Notes under the pieces: generated by a model
What the model was told of the DNA's origin: nothing
What the model saw: only the letters and a program-made list of their open reading frames with translations
Database searches by the model: none
Shown here: positions 1 to 14,000 of the stretch, piece by piece
How the letters are laid out: each line of letters begins with the position of its first letter
Numbering within the stretch: position 1 is the stretch's first letter
NCBI GenBank assembly: GCA_032173965.1
Contig: CM063288.1
Span: forward strand, 24,894,001 to 24,958,000
Length of the DNA stretch: 64,000 nucleotides
Direction: 5' to 3'
Origin: Sitta carolinensis
Taxonomy: Eukaryota; Chordata; Aves; Passeriformes; Sittidae
Program-made: the position numbers and the translations under genes

Positions 1-1084
1 AGAGGGGCAGATGCTTCATAGATAAGGGCTGGGAAATAGCTGAATGTGTGTATCTATGAAACGTAATCAAACAAAAAATGAAAGCTGGGACTGACCCTTG
101 AAATTTCACTGCAAATATTTCCATGCATGCAAGTGGCTTTGTTGACTTCAGAGGGGCTGCTCGTTCAAAAAGGCTATCTGTGGAAGAGACAGCAAGATGG
201 ACACTTTATTGATATGATAATGTAACTAGCTTGAAGCTGCTACATCGAGATTGTGATAAAGGATGTCTAAGAAAGATAGAAAGTTCATAAAGTGTTTCAT
301 TTTAAAGCATGTAGAGTATTATTAGCAGTGCAGCTGTAGCTTTTTATATCATTTCATAATGCATGTGATGTGGCATTTTGAAATTAAAACCCTTTTTATG
401 GCTGTCTTTTGTCACGTATATTATGGCCAAGAGCTCTCCTTTTCCAGGGCATTCTCTAACCAAGTGTGCACCAAGACTCAGACACCTTTGAAGGGTAAGG
501 ACCTTTAAAGCACAAAACCATTTTCCAAGAAGAAAATTAGGTGAGTTTGGCAGATTGAACTAACTAGCTCTAAGGAAGAAACAGCCTGTGTTTTTGCATC
601 CCTGCAGCGGAAGAGCTGAGACATTCCCAGGCGTGGCCCTGGCAAAGTCCAGTGCCCACATATTTCTGGAATGAATGCCAGCTGCCTGCACGTCTTCTCA
701 CTCACACATTGAAACACTGTACAGTCAAATCCATCAGGACTTGCAGAGAACCCTGCAAATGATCCCAAGAGAAAGTAATCTAGGATCTTTTGCTCCTAAA
801 AAAAGAGATGCCTGAAACTGGACTCATATTACTAGAGGACAAGAGAGCCTTTTGAATGAAGGAACTGGAAGATTCTTTATGCTTTCACTCCTGAAGGAGC
901 TCCTGGGCATTTCACCTCAGCCATTAATTCTTCCAAACAAAATCAATGCAAATTTAGAATTAATCCTGATTGCTTTAAACAAAAAGATGGGCTCATGGAA
1001 GTACACAGCTGTACTAGATCACAGAATGGGTAAAGGACTCCTGCCACTAGGTTCAGCCACAAAGCTTACCATTTTCTATCAAAG

Positions 1085-1235
1085 ACAAGGAGTAGGTTCC
1101 AGATCATTCCATGAACTTGAGTAAACCACTGAATCATTTCTCGGTTTAGATTCTTCATCTCTGAATGAGGAAATGTTTTTGCAGAGAGGGATTTAGCTTT
1201 GAGATCCATGAAAAGCTCTTTCTACTCTGAAGGAA
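1085..1235 (+). mobile_element. Possible MIR-like SINE remnant, sense
   Basis: GAACTTGAGTAAACCACTGAA, then TTCTTCATCTCTGAATGAGGA, then GATCCATGAAAAGCTCTTT follow the order and spacing of the MIR core and 3' part. The match is weaker than at 44545 and no head is recognisable. Confidence 0.5.
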
Positions 1236-4200
1236 AATATGCCAAATATATGACAATGTTGTGACATACACACAAAAAAAGCAGCACTAAACGCAGTTTC
1301 CCTGTAACAGTCTTGTAAACAATCAGCATCTTCCAGTGGATACGCTAAAATCAATGACATCTTCACACATACAGGTCCTTTCGAGATTCAGCTGCCAAAC
1401 ATGACCTTGTTTTCATTACATTCCTATGAGAAACAAGTCTGGACACTGATAAGCAGTACTGGAAAATTACACTTGATCTGGCAGACCGAGAAGCATTAGA
1501 TTGTTAATCTCTTATCCCTTTGAAGATCTTGTCCACTTAGAAATGAAAACCCAATGTTACCAAGGCAAGGAGGCACCTTTTCACTGGATTAACTGCTGAC
1601 TACCTGATGTCTTTCATTCATATGCCAAAGCCTGTGCTGCATTGTGCCCTCTCTTCTCCCTCCCAAAATACAGCTGAAGATAAAGCGAGCAACTGCTCCC
1701 TGCAAACTTCTACTGCCTGCAGGCCATGCTCTCTGAGCCACCTGTGAAACCAGTCATTTTCCTGCTCTTATACTTCCTGCAGCAGAGGCAGGTTCATACA
1801 GGCTCCCCCAGTCTGCCCCTGCATATCTCTCTCTGTCTCTCTTCCACTCCAACTGCAGTAATACCTTGGCCTGCTATGTTTGTTTGGGTGGGCTACAAAC
1901 CTGCCTAGGATGGCAGGGCAGGGGGCCAGGCGTCACCCTGCATCAGTCCCTATTCTGATGCTTGCCTGTGTAGTTCAGGGACACCATCTGTCCCTTCCCT
2001 CACCTCTCCTAGGCTCATTCCAATCCCCACCCACCCACACCTTAATCTAGTATCTGGCATTTAGATTTGACTGACTTTCAAAGTATAAATGGGTCAGGTC
2101 ATTTAGCATAGGCTGATAGGTTGTGATTGCAGTTCTTCATGTGCTGAGTCACCCTGGCAGCAGATGTCATCTGCTTCTCGTTTGAGGGAGAGGCACACAG
2201 TAAATTAAAAATGCAATATGCACTGCTAAAATCTTACACAGCTGTATTCAGCAGGGATGAGTGGGAGTTCAAGACAGTAAAATTACAGGGGGTTCCACTA
2301 CGAAGGCAAAAATTCAGGGGAAAAGCTTTTGTGTAAGCACTTAGTTCAGTTACCCACGTGTGCTTCAGTAACTGGCTAAATATAGAACACCCAAACTATT
2401 GGAAAAGCAAAGAAAATGGAGACCCAGGAAAAATAAGCCACTGATGGTGATGCAGGAAATACTTCTGAATTAAACCATTCTGCTGAAGCCTTTGTAATGT
2501 TCTAAGAAGATAACAGTTGTAAAAAATGAGTCATTCCTGGGCTTGAGTGTAACATTGGCTTGACATTATTGACAGGGGATTGCAAGGGATCTGTGTGGTA
2601 GTAGGATAAACTGTGTTTGTTTTTACAGACATGTATAAAAATACACATCACTAGAAAATCAAAGCAACAACCACAACATACCAAATACTTTCCATAGGAG
2701 ACAGAGAGCCTAATTCTCTGAGAGCTAGTGACCCCAGCTGCTCTCAGAGCTAGGAACGTCACTCGCTGTCAAGACCTGACCCAGAAGAAAGGAAATCAGG
2801 GCTGCATTTCATTATTTTGGCACAACAGACTTCAACAGCTGCAACTAGGGTTAATGAACTGCAAGTCAACTTCCAGAGGCACAAACCACATCAGCCTTCC
2901 CTCAGAATCAGACACATTTGTTTCTCTGAAAATCTATCAAAATCATTGTAAAAACAAGGTCTCTTGTATGTGGTTCAAATTGTTGGAGTGGAAAAGGCAC
3001 CCTGAGTAAGCATAGGTCAAATGGGGTTAAGCTTGCTTTCTTCCAAGAGTTATCTGGAAAGGATTAGAATCCAGCAGCACCACTAGCCACCAAATGAGCT
3101 CAGACAGCTGAATGCTTGGTATCTTCCAGCAAAAAGATTGGGTTTTGTTCCTCTGTTTTTTCTCATATATGTTTATGGTACTTACAGGCAGTTGACATTG
3201 GGAAAAAACCCCGTACTTCTAGACCTGTATTTGTTGAAAAGAGGGAAGTTTCTACTGAAATAATTGCCTCTTTTTCACAGGAAAGAAATCAGTAGTTTTT
3301 TACTGGACTGAATCTTCTGTAAGTGCAGCCTGTTGGCTTTCTAGCTAGGTTCATGGTTACAACCCTGTTGCACTCCTCCTACACTGCACATTCTCAAACC
3401 AGAAGTTTTTAACCTTTAAACAGTCATGATGGTAACTGTAAATGTCCTGGCTCATTCCTTTCCTTTTAAATCACCTTCAGCCTTGTATCTCACTCCAATT
3501 TCAACAGGATTTCAGGAGAGAGCAGCTGAGCACTGTTCTGTCTTTTACAGCCTTTAAGACAAAAATTTTGTAAATTTTTATAAGATTAAAGATTTGTAGG
3601 GCTAAGTAGGGGATTTGAAATACCTAGTTCCAATGAACAAGATTTCAGACTAAAATTTCCCAGAAGGTGGCTTGGAAATACCCTCCATGTGACAACGAAT
3701 CCACCCCCCCACTCCCCGTTCAAAAACCCCCAAACCTGGGAGACTCACATAGATGAGGTTTGTAGAGCTTCCTACAGCTTCCCCTTACTCCAGACCACCT
3801 CTACACTGCCCCTACAGGAGTCAAGCTCGCAGGGCTTCCCACGTGCTGTTGGGAGGCAAATTTCACACGGTACAACTGGAAAGTACTTCAGATCATACCG
3901 TGAGATTTGGATTATTTTAATTTTGTGGGGTTTTTTTCCTACTGAGATCTATTAATTAGCACATTTGACTAGACTGGAGGAAAAAAAATCTTTAAAAAAT
4001 GGACTCCAGGGAACTATCTCAAATTAGTTCATGGATGACTTCTGTCTTCTTTTCCAATTATATTTGCTCTTTGAAGGCTTGGGAATCTGTTTCATGTTTA
4101 CCAAATAAAAACTATTATATTACTGAAATCTAGGTCCTTGTAAGTAATTTAAGAAGGTGAGCAACAGTCTTCTTCAAATGGTCATGGATTGCATTGACCC

Positions 4201-7200
4201 GCCTGTGAATTTTCTCTGGAGAGAATGGCACAGCCTGCAAACTTGCTGTATATCTCCACTATTTTATTCTGCCAAGGGCAGGACAAGACTGGCTACAGGG
4301 ACAATAGGGCCATAGGGCCATTCCTGCCATAGGGCTGTAGTTGCTGTCACCCCCACAGCATGGGCAGAGTACTGGAATACAGAGTTCTGTGCTCCAAAGT
4401 GGTCTAAAATCAAGCTTCATACAGCACACAGGAGGTATTCACATCCAGCATTTTGGTTTGAGGCCCATCCTGAATACAAAGACTTTTCTTTAAATTACAG
4501 TATTTCAATTTGGTAAGGAAGAGTACACGTTAAAAATGACTATGCCAGTTTGAAATACCCTCCCTGTACCTGTATTATCAGGGAGGAAGTGCCCAGGAAA
4601 CAAAACCCTGAGCTGTATTCAGTCCTGGTGTTAGTCCTTGCATCCTCATTTTATCTGATTATTTATTTTGCAGCCCAGAGTACAAGCCTAATCAGAACTC
4701 CCTATCCTTACTGCTTACATAACAATTTTCTCTGCTTCCCTTCTCCTTCTGTAAGCTTTACTCTGAAAAACAAAAGAAAATTAGAGGGTACAAATATTCT
4801 TCTAAAAAATGCAAGTTGCCTGATTCTTGCTACCTTTTAAAGGATATGAGGCAGTGGGAGACCACAGTTATAGAAATCAGGGCAAGTAAATAGGAGTTTA
4901 GGGCACATAATTCTGTCTGATGGCACTAAGTCTGTCTTTAGGCTTAGTTAAATCAACACAAAATGCGTTTGGCACAGTATTTGTTGTGATTTTCTCTCCT
5001 CTTCCTTGCTATTTAGACTTGGTGCCTCTGTGCATCTGACTGTTTTCAAAGAGCCAATGGGTGATTTTTTTCACTTTTTTCAGCTCTTGAAGTTAGATAA
5101 CTGAAGCTGTTTTCCTTAGATGGGTTTCATGCATAATGGACTGTTGACTACCTTCTTGAACACTGGTCTCCTGCCAGTGTGAATATTTTTCTCAAGGGAT
5201 CTCTCTTCTGTTGTAGTGCAGGCATTGCAGGTGGGTGCTGGGAGGTGTCTAGTTGTCTTTTGTGAAGTAACCAGAGGTGTCAAAAAAGAGAAATTCTTTC
5301 TCAGTCTGCATTCTCAGTAGCAAATGTGAGACAAATACAAGGTCAGTTGTCCGCTTTCTTGTGAAAGGTCTTAATAAGAATATAGAGTTCAGACAGTGAA
5401 GAGTTGAGAGAGCCCCTGGTGTCAGCAAACTGGGGAGGTTTACACAATGTGGCTCAATCACTCTTGATCTCTTATGTCAGAAATAGAGAGCTTACAGTTT
5501 TGCAAGACTCCTAGGAGATCATGTGGTTCTCACCAAATTAAAACATCCTGTAAATTTGCCCTATTTCCTGCTTTCAGAGACTGCTTCCTTCTCCTCCCTC
5601 TTGTTTCTCTCTGACAAAACCAACATGGTAGAATTTATGGGTTGTACTTGAAGCCCCTATTTTAAATTTGGAGCCATAGGAAGCCACTTAAACCTCAGCA
5701 CAAGAAAAACTGGTGGACAGAGTCATGGGTTTATAGGGCAGCATCAGAGCTAGCACACAAAGTATCCAGCATTTCAAACAGCTCATTCACAAAAAAAATC
5801 TGCATACTGCATTCTGGAGGGAGTGAAATCCTATTTGCCTTTTGGGAGTTGTCACATTCAAGCCAATTGGATTACTCATTTGTTTGAGGCAAGCAGGATT
5901 TAACCCTCCAAGAAACAAAATGGATTTGCTAAATGAAAGGGATTAGTCTTTTCTATGTAATACCGTGATAACAAAACAAAACAAAAAAGTCCAAAAAGAA
6001 AAAAAAGGCATCTCTCCTAATTCTGGTTTTTTGGTGCAATATGAAGCAAGAAGTAGAAGAGGACTCTTCTGTGCCTTGTGCATCTTAATTTTACTTAATT
6101 AACATCTTGGTTTCATTTAAATCAGCATGCAAGTGCCAGCGGATGCTTTTCAGTATGTAGGTGATAACAGGCTAAATTGGTTTTGGAGGGTGGAGCTCCT
6201 CTCTTGTGTTTGAGAAAGGGTATACTGTTTGGTGTGAGGCCCAGAATAATCTGTTGTGAATCTAAAGCTGGACATAGTTTCTGATCTGTCAGTGCTGGTA
6301 ACTCAACTGCAGGTATACATTCTTGGGATGTACTGATACTGGCAAATAGGCTGCCAATGGTGATGGCTTACAACATAACAGATCCAGTCTTTGACCCTTT
6401 CTTGAAAATGAAATAAAGTTTACATTCAAGGTATTGTGAGTCAGCACTGTATTTGGATTCATTCAGCACAGAAGGAAAAAGTAAATAGGCAACAGGTCTT
6501 TTTGTAGTGGAAGAAATTTCATCTCCTGAATCAGCACACATGAGAGAGGAATGGTACTTTTCTATAAATGAACAGCCTCTGCATGGCTGGAGTTAAAGAA
6601 ATTGCAGCCACACTGCACTACAACTCTGACCTTTTGTAATCCTTCCCGGACACCCAAGACTAAAGTCACTGAGCATTCCTAGATTTCCATGGTCTTCCTG
6701 GAAGATGCATATGCTTCCAGATGCATCGTGTATCATGGTAAGTGCACACTGGGCATCCATTCATGAGCCCTGTTGCAGTGCCAGCAGCCCCAGATTTGAT
6801 AAGCTGGGCTCTGACAACCTGTAGGAGACATCCAGTCCTTCTTCTCTCTGCTTTTACAGAAGTAGGGAGTGCCAGCTCCTCTACAGCAAGCCTCGTGGGC
6901 AGGCTGATACCATCCAGGCTGAAAGTAACCACCACATTCAGATAGTGGTCTGCCTGGTAGTCTCTGCATTTATTCCCTTACGTGACTCAATGATTCCTCT
7001 TTTTGCTAGACCTGTGTTCTATCATGAAGCTGTTTCTCTTAGCACTTACAGTCTGCTCTGAAATCTTGAAACCCCAAGTATAAACACGGAGTAGCATCTG
7101 TATCACCTGTAATGAAAATTCACTACGGGATAGGAATAAGCCTTTATAGCAAATTGAAATTCATGCATCTTCTCAAGACAAGGGGCAATATTCAAATGAG

Positions 7201-9550
7201 TGAGATGAGAACCTGGCAGAATTATAAGGACCTCTGTTTGGAACATCCCATACAGATAAAAAGTCCTTGTCCTCCATCAATTTATGTAACATCAATTAGG
7301 CAGAGAGAGGGACAGTCTGCATCCTTTCAATATGAATGTTTCTGAATCTGATCACTATGAATCCCTTACTGATTGCAACTCTCTCTTTGAATTAGTTTGT
7401 ATTCCTCCCCCAAGTAAGGGAGACCCAAAAGAAGAGTGCTTTCACAGTGGACCATCACTTCCATCAATACTAAAAAAGTTCTGATTGTTATATCAGTTCC
7501 TACCAAGTCCAAGATTCAACACAGGAGGAGACTGCATATATGGGGAAGAGATTTATATGTACATTAGTTGTCTACATAAATCTGTCTCCCTCCTGAAAAG
7601 CAGCTGTGAGCTCCACAAACTCAGGATAAGTCACAGAGGGTGGAAGATTTATTATTTCTTTAAAAACTTTAGCAGTGATGCTATTTATTTGCCAAATGAC
7701 AGATCTCTTTGTGGCAAGGATTTCATGTTCAACCAGACTGCCATTTGAAGTAACTTGAAAACTTTGCAGTCTGCTATGCAAATAAGAAAAGGAGATAAAA
7801 GTTTGCTCAGTAGCAGCTGTAACCCAGGAAAAGCAAAACAAATTCCCTCTAAGTCCAGTTACTACACTCAGCACAGCAGATTAGGTACCTCTGTTTTCCC
7901 CTCCAGAAGGCTTCTGTTTTACTTATGCTGGTACAAAGGAGGAGCAGTAGGCATTAACTGAGAAGCAAGTGAGGTCAAAGACAGGTTTTCAATCCTCTGT
8001 TGCTGAGGAACAGACAATGCAAGATTCCTTATACCTCTGCTGTACTAATTATTTCTTCCCAGCTGCTGCAGAAAACATCTGCCCCATGATGATAGTCCAG
8101 GTTGTCAAATCACCAAACAAGGTATCAGGAAAAGGCAGCTCTCTTTCCCTCTCTAAACACCTCAGAGAGATATAAATATGTTCATCCAGGAGAAAAGCTC
8201 CTGTCTTGTAATGACGACTGCTACAATGTTGGCTTATGGATTTTCCACCATTAGTGGGAAGAGAAGGAAAAGCTTGTCCTTGCTTCAGAGGAACAAGGAA
8301 AGCACTGTGTGTAAGGGGATGCTGCAGCTGGTGAGAAGCAAGAACAGAGGCTCCATAAAACATGAGAGATGCTCTGCTCTGTTGGATGCTGTACCCAGTC
8401 CTCAGACTGTTACACTAGGAGAGAGCTTTGCCCACCCACAGCTAGCATTGAGGGTGCTCCTGGGCCAGGCTCTTGCCCAGCTGAGCACTGACCCTCAGGC
8501 ATTTACCCCTGCAGTATTTCCCTTCTATGCTCTGTTGCCCTGAGGCACAGAGGCATCAAGCACTGTACAGGCAAAGCCTTCTTCAAGATTGGCTTCACTG
8601 ACATTCTAAGCCAGACATGGGTGATGGTGCCTGGGGACTGCATTAAAACTTCTTATTTTTAATTCTAATCAGATGTCTTTGCCAAAGTGCCTTCAAATGC
8701 AACAGAAATGCCTGTTATTCTTGGGCTTTCCTGATGTCCTTAGCTCCTATAAATTACAGGAAGGGTGAGCAACACAGAATGTGCATTATCTTCTAAAGGA
8801 GGCTTTTTATCATTACAATGCCAAGCTAGGAGAGAGCATGAAAAGAGCAAAGCAGGCAGTGACTATTATTTGAGTTGTTGTGCCCTTCAAGGCTTGAAAA
8901 GGGTTGCTCTGAGCCATTGCCAAATAACCCTTGCTTTTGGTGGGGCTGGGTGGCTATTCCCCAGTACAGGCTGCTGGCTGAATCCAGCCCTAAGCCTTCA
9001 AAAACAGGGCTGCTGCAGAGAATGACACACAGCTTTTTTCTGTATGGGAATATCAAGACAGGAGTAATGTTAAAAAAAAATAGGTCAGAGTATTTGTATT
9101 TAAAGTACTTGTCAAGAAATAAAAAGGTGCAACTTGGTTTTTCTGGTTTGCATTTCAATATTTGTGAGGACTGTGATGGTGCCAGAGCTGAACTGGCAGC
9201 CTCAAGTCCAGGTCACTCTTGATGGAGTGAGGCTGCCCAAGGCCACTCTGGGATACTGCCTGCAGCCCAGCTACTTGCAGGCTCCTCTGCCTGGAGCTCC
9301 TGCTTCCTGGGGAGTAACAGGACATACAGGAAAATGTTCGCAATAGGTAAAAAATGCTCTTACAGTCTTGGCTTTGTTGGAGCTAAATATCTGCCAGGCT
9401 GATCTGGAATAAAATAAAGCAAAGTATCAGATCAAATTCACTAACAGCAAAATCCTATTAACTGTGCATTTTCTCACATACAAAGGCTAGTCATGGGGTC
9501 CTCAATAACAGAGGCCTCATTTTGCAGAGAAGATCTTATTTTACATTCTT

Positions 9551-9620
9551 GGGGCCAGATACTCAGTAGATGTAAGTAGCTATATCTCCAAGCTGTAGCC
9601 ACCCTGAATTACACCAGCTA
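9551..9620. mobile_element. Remnant of a palindromic-type amniote repeat
   Basis: Starts GGGGCCAGATACTCAGTAGA, passes through AGCTATATCTCCA and ends GAATTACACCAGCT. The motif order (GGCCAGAT..., AGCTCCA, TTACACCAGCT) matches a terminal-inverted-repeat-like element that I recall as common in turtle and crocodilian DNA. The family name is not known to me. Confidence 0.45.
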
Positions 9621-10991
9621 CAATGTTAACCCACTGTTAATTGCACACATTACAATTCTCTGGAATTTCTCTTGCCACAGACTGCAGTAAAAAAGCATTT
9701 TCTGGTGGTGCAAGGTCAGATGAAACAATCTCTTTGTGATTATGGTTATGCTTTAAGAGTGATTTTGTCCTTCCACAAACATAACATGGATGTCTGTCTA
9801 GAAGTTTTGAGCAAAAATGCTTGTGTACAATGACAAATAAAACAACAAATAATTTCCACCGATAAACACAATTGCTATTCCTGAGTGCAAAGCTATCTGC
9901 ATGTGATTCATTCTCCTAGGATTTGCTGATGATTGCTTGCCTGTTTCCTTTACTTATGGACTGTAAAACCATCTCCAGGGCAATGTCTGTTAATTTCTAA
10001 TTTAGCCTGGTTTAACTAGACCCATTTTTCAACAACCCTTAGACAGACAGAACTAGATTTCTGAACTTGCTTTTCCTCAAGTCAGCTGCAATCAGGCTGA
10101 AGGTGAAGAGTCTGTAATCACTTAAGTACAATATCAATTTAAAGTATCATGTGCCTGTGTCCTCCCTGGAGCTGGATGGTTTGGCAAGGAAGACCAGTCT
10201 CTGGTGGCAGGGCAGAGGCTAACAGCCGCTCCAGCTTGTATGGAAGAGCTCATCTCCCTAGCCTGAACTGCTCTGGTTTTTCATAAAGTCATTGTTCCAA
10301 CCTCATCTGCTGTTCTTGGGAGAAATGCTGAACCAGCAGTCTAGTAGGGAGCATAGACTTGTGTCTCCCCACAAGGGGCAGGGCAGGACAAGCACCCTTG
10401 GCCCACCTGGCCTGGATGATTTGTCCTGCAGCCAGAGAGTGTGGATCACCCTCCATACTGTTTGCTGCGAAGAGCTGCACAGCAGACTGAGGCAGAGGCA
10501 GGCAGTCCAGGAGGAGCCTGGCAGTACCCTTGAGTTGTTCTGTGCAAAGGCACTCCATGCCTTTGGTGCCTCCTCTTTGCCTGCCAGGAAGGTCCCTTCC
10601 ATTTATGCCTTGTTGTCCCAGGGACATGTGGGTGAGGCTCAGACACAGACCCTGTGTGTGCCAGACACCATCCCATCTAAACCTTCATTTGCCCAGCCAA
10701 GTAAACATTATGAAGCTATTAATATCCTGTGTTCCTTCCGCCCTTCATACGCACCCTGTTTAAGCACCAGTATCTTTTTAACACAGCTTACAGCCTTCTC
10801 CAGACCTATGGAAACCATGTGTGAAAGTGCCTGTCAGGCAGCATGCTGTGCAATGATCCCAGGCTTTGGAGCAGGGCTGTCATTTCACTTGACTCGAGGC
10901 TGTTTCCCTTACTCTGACCTTACCAGAGTGCACATTCAGTAATCACCAAAAATCTCCTGCATCACCTCCAAGAGGGCGGCAGAAGCATAAG

Positions 10992-11029
10992 GCATGCATG
11001 CACGCGCGCGCACACACACACACACACAT
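10992..11029 (+). repeat. Alternating purine-pyrimidine tract: GCATGCATG, CGCGCG, (CA)n
   Basis: 38 bp of uninterrupted purine-pyrimidine alternation combining GCATGCATG, a CG run and a CA run of about ten units. It is a dinucleotide microsatellite with high Z-DNA potential. Confidence 0.95.
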
Positions 11030-14000
11030 TCATTAGTCTTCATACAGAAAAGAGAGCTAAAATCAGCAGTGGACTTTATTGCTTAATATTCCTGCCATGG
11101 ATTTATAACTTAATGGTATGGAATGAAAAGTGACTTTGTAAAAGAGAAGGAAAATAATTAGATCCCTTCAGTTTTTGCATCTAAATTGATGCACACACTA
11201 TAAACAAGTATTAGTCTAAGAGGTCCATAGGCATCTTCAATTTCAGAGACACTTTATGTTTTACAAATCACAGAATCTAGTCTAGATTTTCATGAGAAGT
11301 ATTGACATTGATTTCTTACTAACCCTCAATCTAGTTGCATAACAGAATAAATTTAATATTCTCTTTCCCTGTTTTGGATTTTAGCCCTTCCATCATGCTG
11401 CAAGGAGCTATGATTTATTTGTCCTTGTAAGAACTGATAATTAAAGCACACATTGATTGCACAATGTCTGACATAGCTACAGACTCTGGGCACTGCAAGT
11501 GGGGTTTGAATCTAGCAAATGTGACACAGCTGAGACTGCATATGGTTTGGTGTTACATGGGAGGAATTCATGGGAGATACTTGGAAGCAGAAATCAGATT
11601 AAAGGAGAGAATTATAATTTCTTGCTCTTCTAAATATGAACATAAATAAGGTTGTACACAGATTTTCCACATTAGTCAAGGAAAAGGATTATGAATGTTT
11701 CCTCTAAGCAACGGCATTATTAAGTGCTCATTTGACATGTAAGAAGCTTTATTCTGTGATTTAAAAAAAACACTGACAGTTATTAGGCCAAACAGACCTG
11801 TATTACTTGAAATGTTAGAGCACAATTGAATTTCGATCATTCATTGACAGATGAATAGTTCTGAATTCTTTCTTTGAATAAAGGTTAAAAAATACCAAAG
11901 AATGTAATCAATGTAATACCAGGAATAAACCATCAATAAAACATAGTATTAAACACTTTGAATATGGAAATGTATTTCAGCCTCAGACTTCCATGAATTC
12001 CTTACATAGGATGGGGAGAAAATGGCTGTAAAATGTCAGCTATCTTGATGGTCTTTTTGTTAGGCGACGAAGTAATTTGAATCTGGTTTTCATTCAGATC
12101 TGGATTTACCTGTGTCGTAAGAAATGATGGAAAGCCTTTGCTGTGAGTTATTAAAAAATGTAGAGGTTGAATTCAGTCCTTTCCCTGTCCAACACTTACT
12201 GAGTCTTTGTTAGCCAGCATTGTTCACATCTGCTTACAGGGAGCACACCGAGGAGCATGTGATCCAGCTGTTGCTATGGTATCTAGAGGGATTTTAAGAG
12301 AATAACAGAAGAAACCGTGGCAAGAAAAGAACCCCTCCAACTGACACCTGAGTTAAAGGGACATTCCCAAAAATTATGGGTTGAACATACTTAACCTTTA
12401 TTTGTTAGGTTTTTTTCTTTTCTTCTGAAGGAGTTGAGTATTTAGCCTTCTCGTGAGAATTAAGAGCATCTGGAGCCTCTGGGGGCTAAGGATATCAATA
12501 CCAATAACAGTCATGTGGTTTATTTTTAAATGTCTCATTAATTTAGCAGAACATCTGCTTTGAACTGGGCTCTTAAAACACTGAGTAAGCCCAGCCTATC
12601 ATCAGTGCAAGAGCACAGATACCCAGTTTCTTACAGAAATCACTGTGTAGATGAGGATACAACAGCCAGCATCTTGAACCAACATTTCCCTGCATCCTGC
12701 TCATTCCTGTCAGACTACAGACAATACAAAGACATCACAACATTGTTCCCCAGATACTTTCCAAAGCAATATCTCTTACACTGATGTCCTGCTGCTTCAT
12801 TACACCTACGGCCCCTCAGAAAAACCAACATAGAGAATGAAGCACTGGTTTTCCATCTTCTTCTTCACACAGAAGTATTCCAAGAGCTGTCCAATAAGAA
12901 TTGAAATTCCAAGGAGTGTTTGGTTGATTTCAATACTAAACCTTTTGTGAGACAGCCAACAATTTGGAGCCTGCAAAGCCTAAGGAGACTGGGCTTTCCC
13001 CTCATTTCTGCTTGTACTTCCCTGAAGTGGGTTGGTCAGGAATACTGGGATTACTGTTCTGGCTTTCTTGCATGCCTGTGGCCAGCCAGGCTCAGGCTGT
13101 GATAATCAGTTTTGTAAAAACAAGGCGCTACAGATGGAGTATCCTTTGCTCCAGATCCTGGAAGACATACATGGATAAGAGAATACCTATTTGAGATAAT
13201 ATTGTATTTCATCATAAAGTGGTTATGAAGCAGCTGTCCTTGCTCCTGGGAAGGTTACTCTTTCTGACATCCTACCCTTGAAGTCTCAAGAGCTATTTTC
13301 AATGCCTGGGCATTAACTTAACAGTCACCCAACATACTCCAAGGTGGAGGGACTCTGAGGCAAAAGCCCAAGGGAGATCAGAGCAATGAGCACCGAGGAA
13401 GCTCAGTCTGCCATGGTGTTCTACCCACCTGCTTGAGGAACCTCTAAACTTCCTCACTGAGTGTCTCTGTCATTTCTCTCTGCCATGATGTGGCTATGGG
13501 TGGCTGTAGTTGTGTCCAGAAGAGCCTCTGTGTGATGCCCTGACCAGTTCTTGTGAGCCACTGTACTGACGGGTGCCAGTGCCCTCCCATCTGGGAAGAT
13601 CAGAAGTTTGGGGGTTCCCCTAGTTGTGCATGAAGGTTCAAGTGAGGATGATTTTTTCCTGATGCTTCCTCCATTTCTAGCATTAGCCTAATGATGAAAA
13701 CCTCTGAGGGCCATCACCACGGCCCCTGTGTAACTGCGGAACTACTGTGTGTTCTTCGCAAAGACAGAGGACCAGACATGGTGCTAAGGATAGAACAGTG
13801 CACGCTGTCTGGAAAGAAAACAATCAAATAATCTGCTTTCCTGACTTGAACACAGACAGTTTGCTCTGACAAAGCTAGGAGAGGTCTTAAAATCTAATTT
13901 CTGCTCCCTAGTTCCTTTTGATTATAGACTTCATGAATTAATCAGGAGAATACATGTTGTAGTAGGTGGAGATATGAGAGGCTGTTTATGTTCAGCAGGA

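Noticed and set aside
2716..2749. 10-bp inverted repeat CTCTGAGAGC / GCTCTCAGAG
   Set aside because: Arms are themselves nearly palindromic and short; expected at this size in 64 kb.
6700..6730. Nested short palindromes (CTGGAAG/CTTCCAG, GATGCAT/ATGCATC)
   Set aside because: Seven-base arms only; common by chance.
10292..10942. 216-codon + strand open frame
   Set aside because: No domain, signal peptide or repeat pattern recognised and no splice or poly(A) context. With about 6000 stop-bounded runs in six frames of 64 kb, a run of this length has a rough chance expectation of 0.2, and more in GC-richer DNA such as this.
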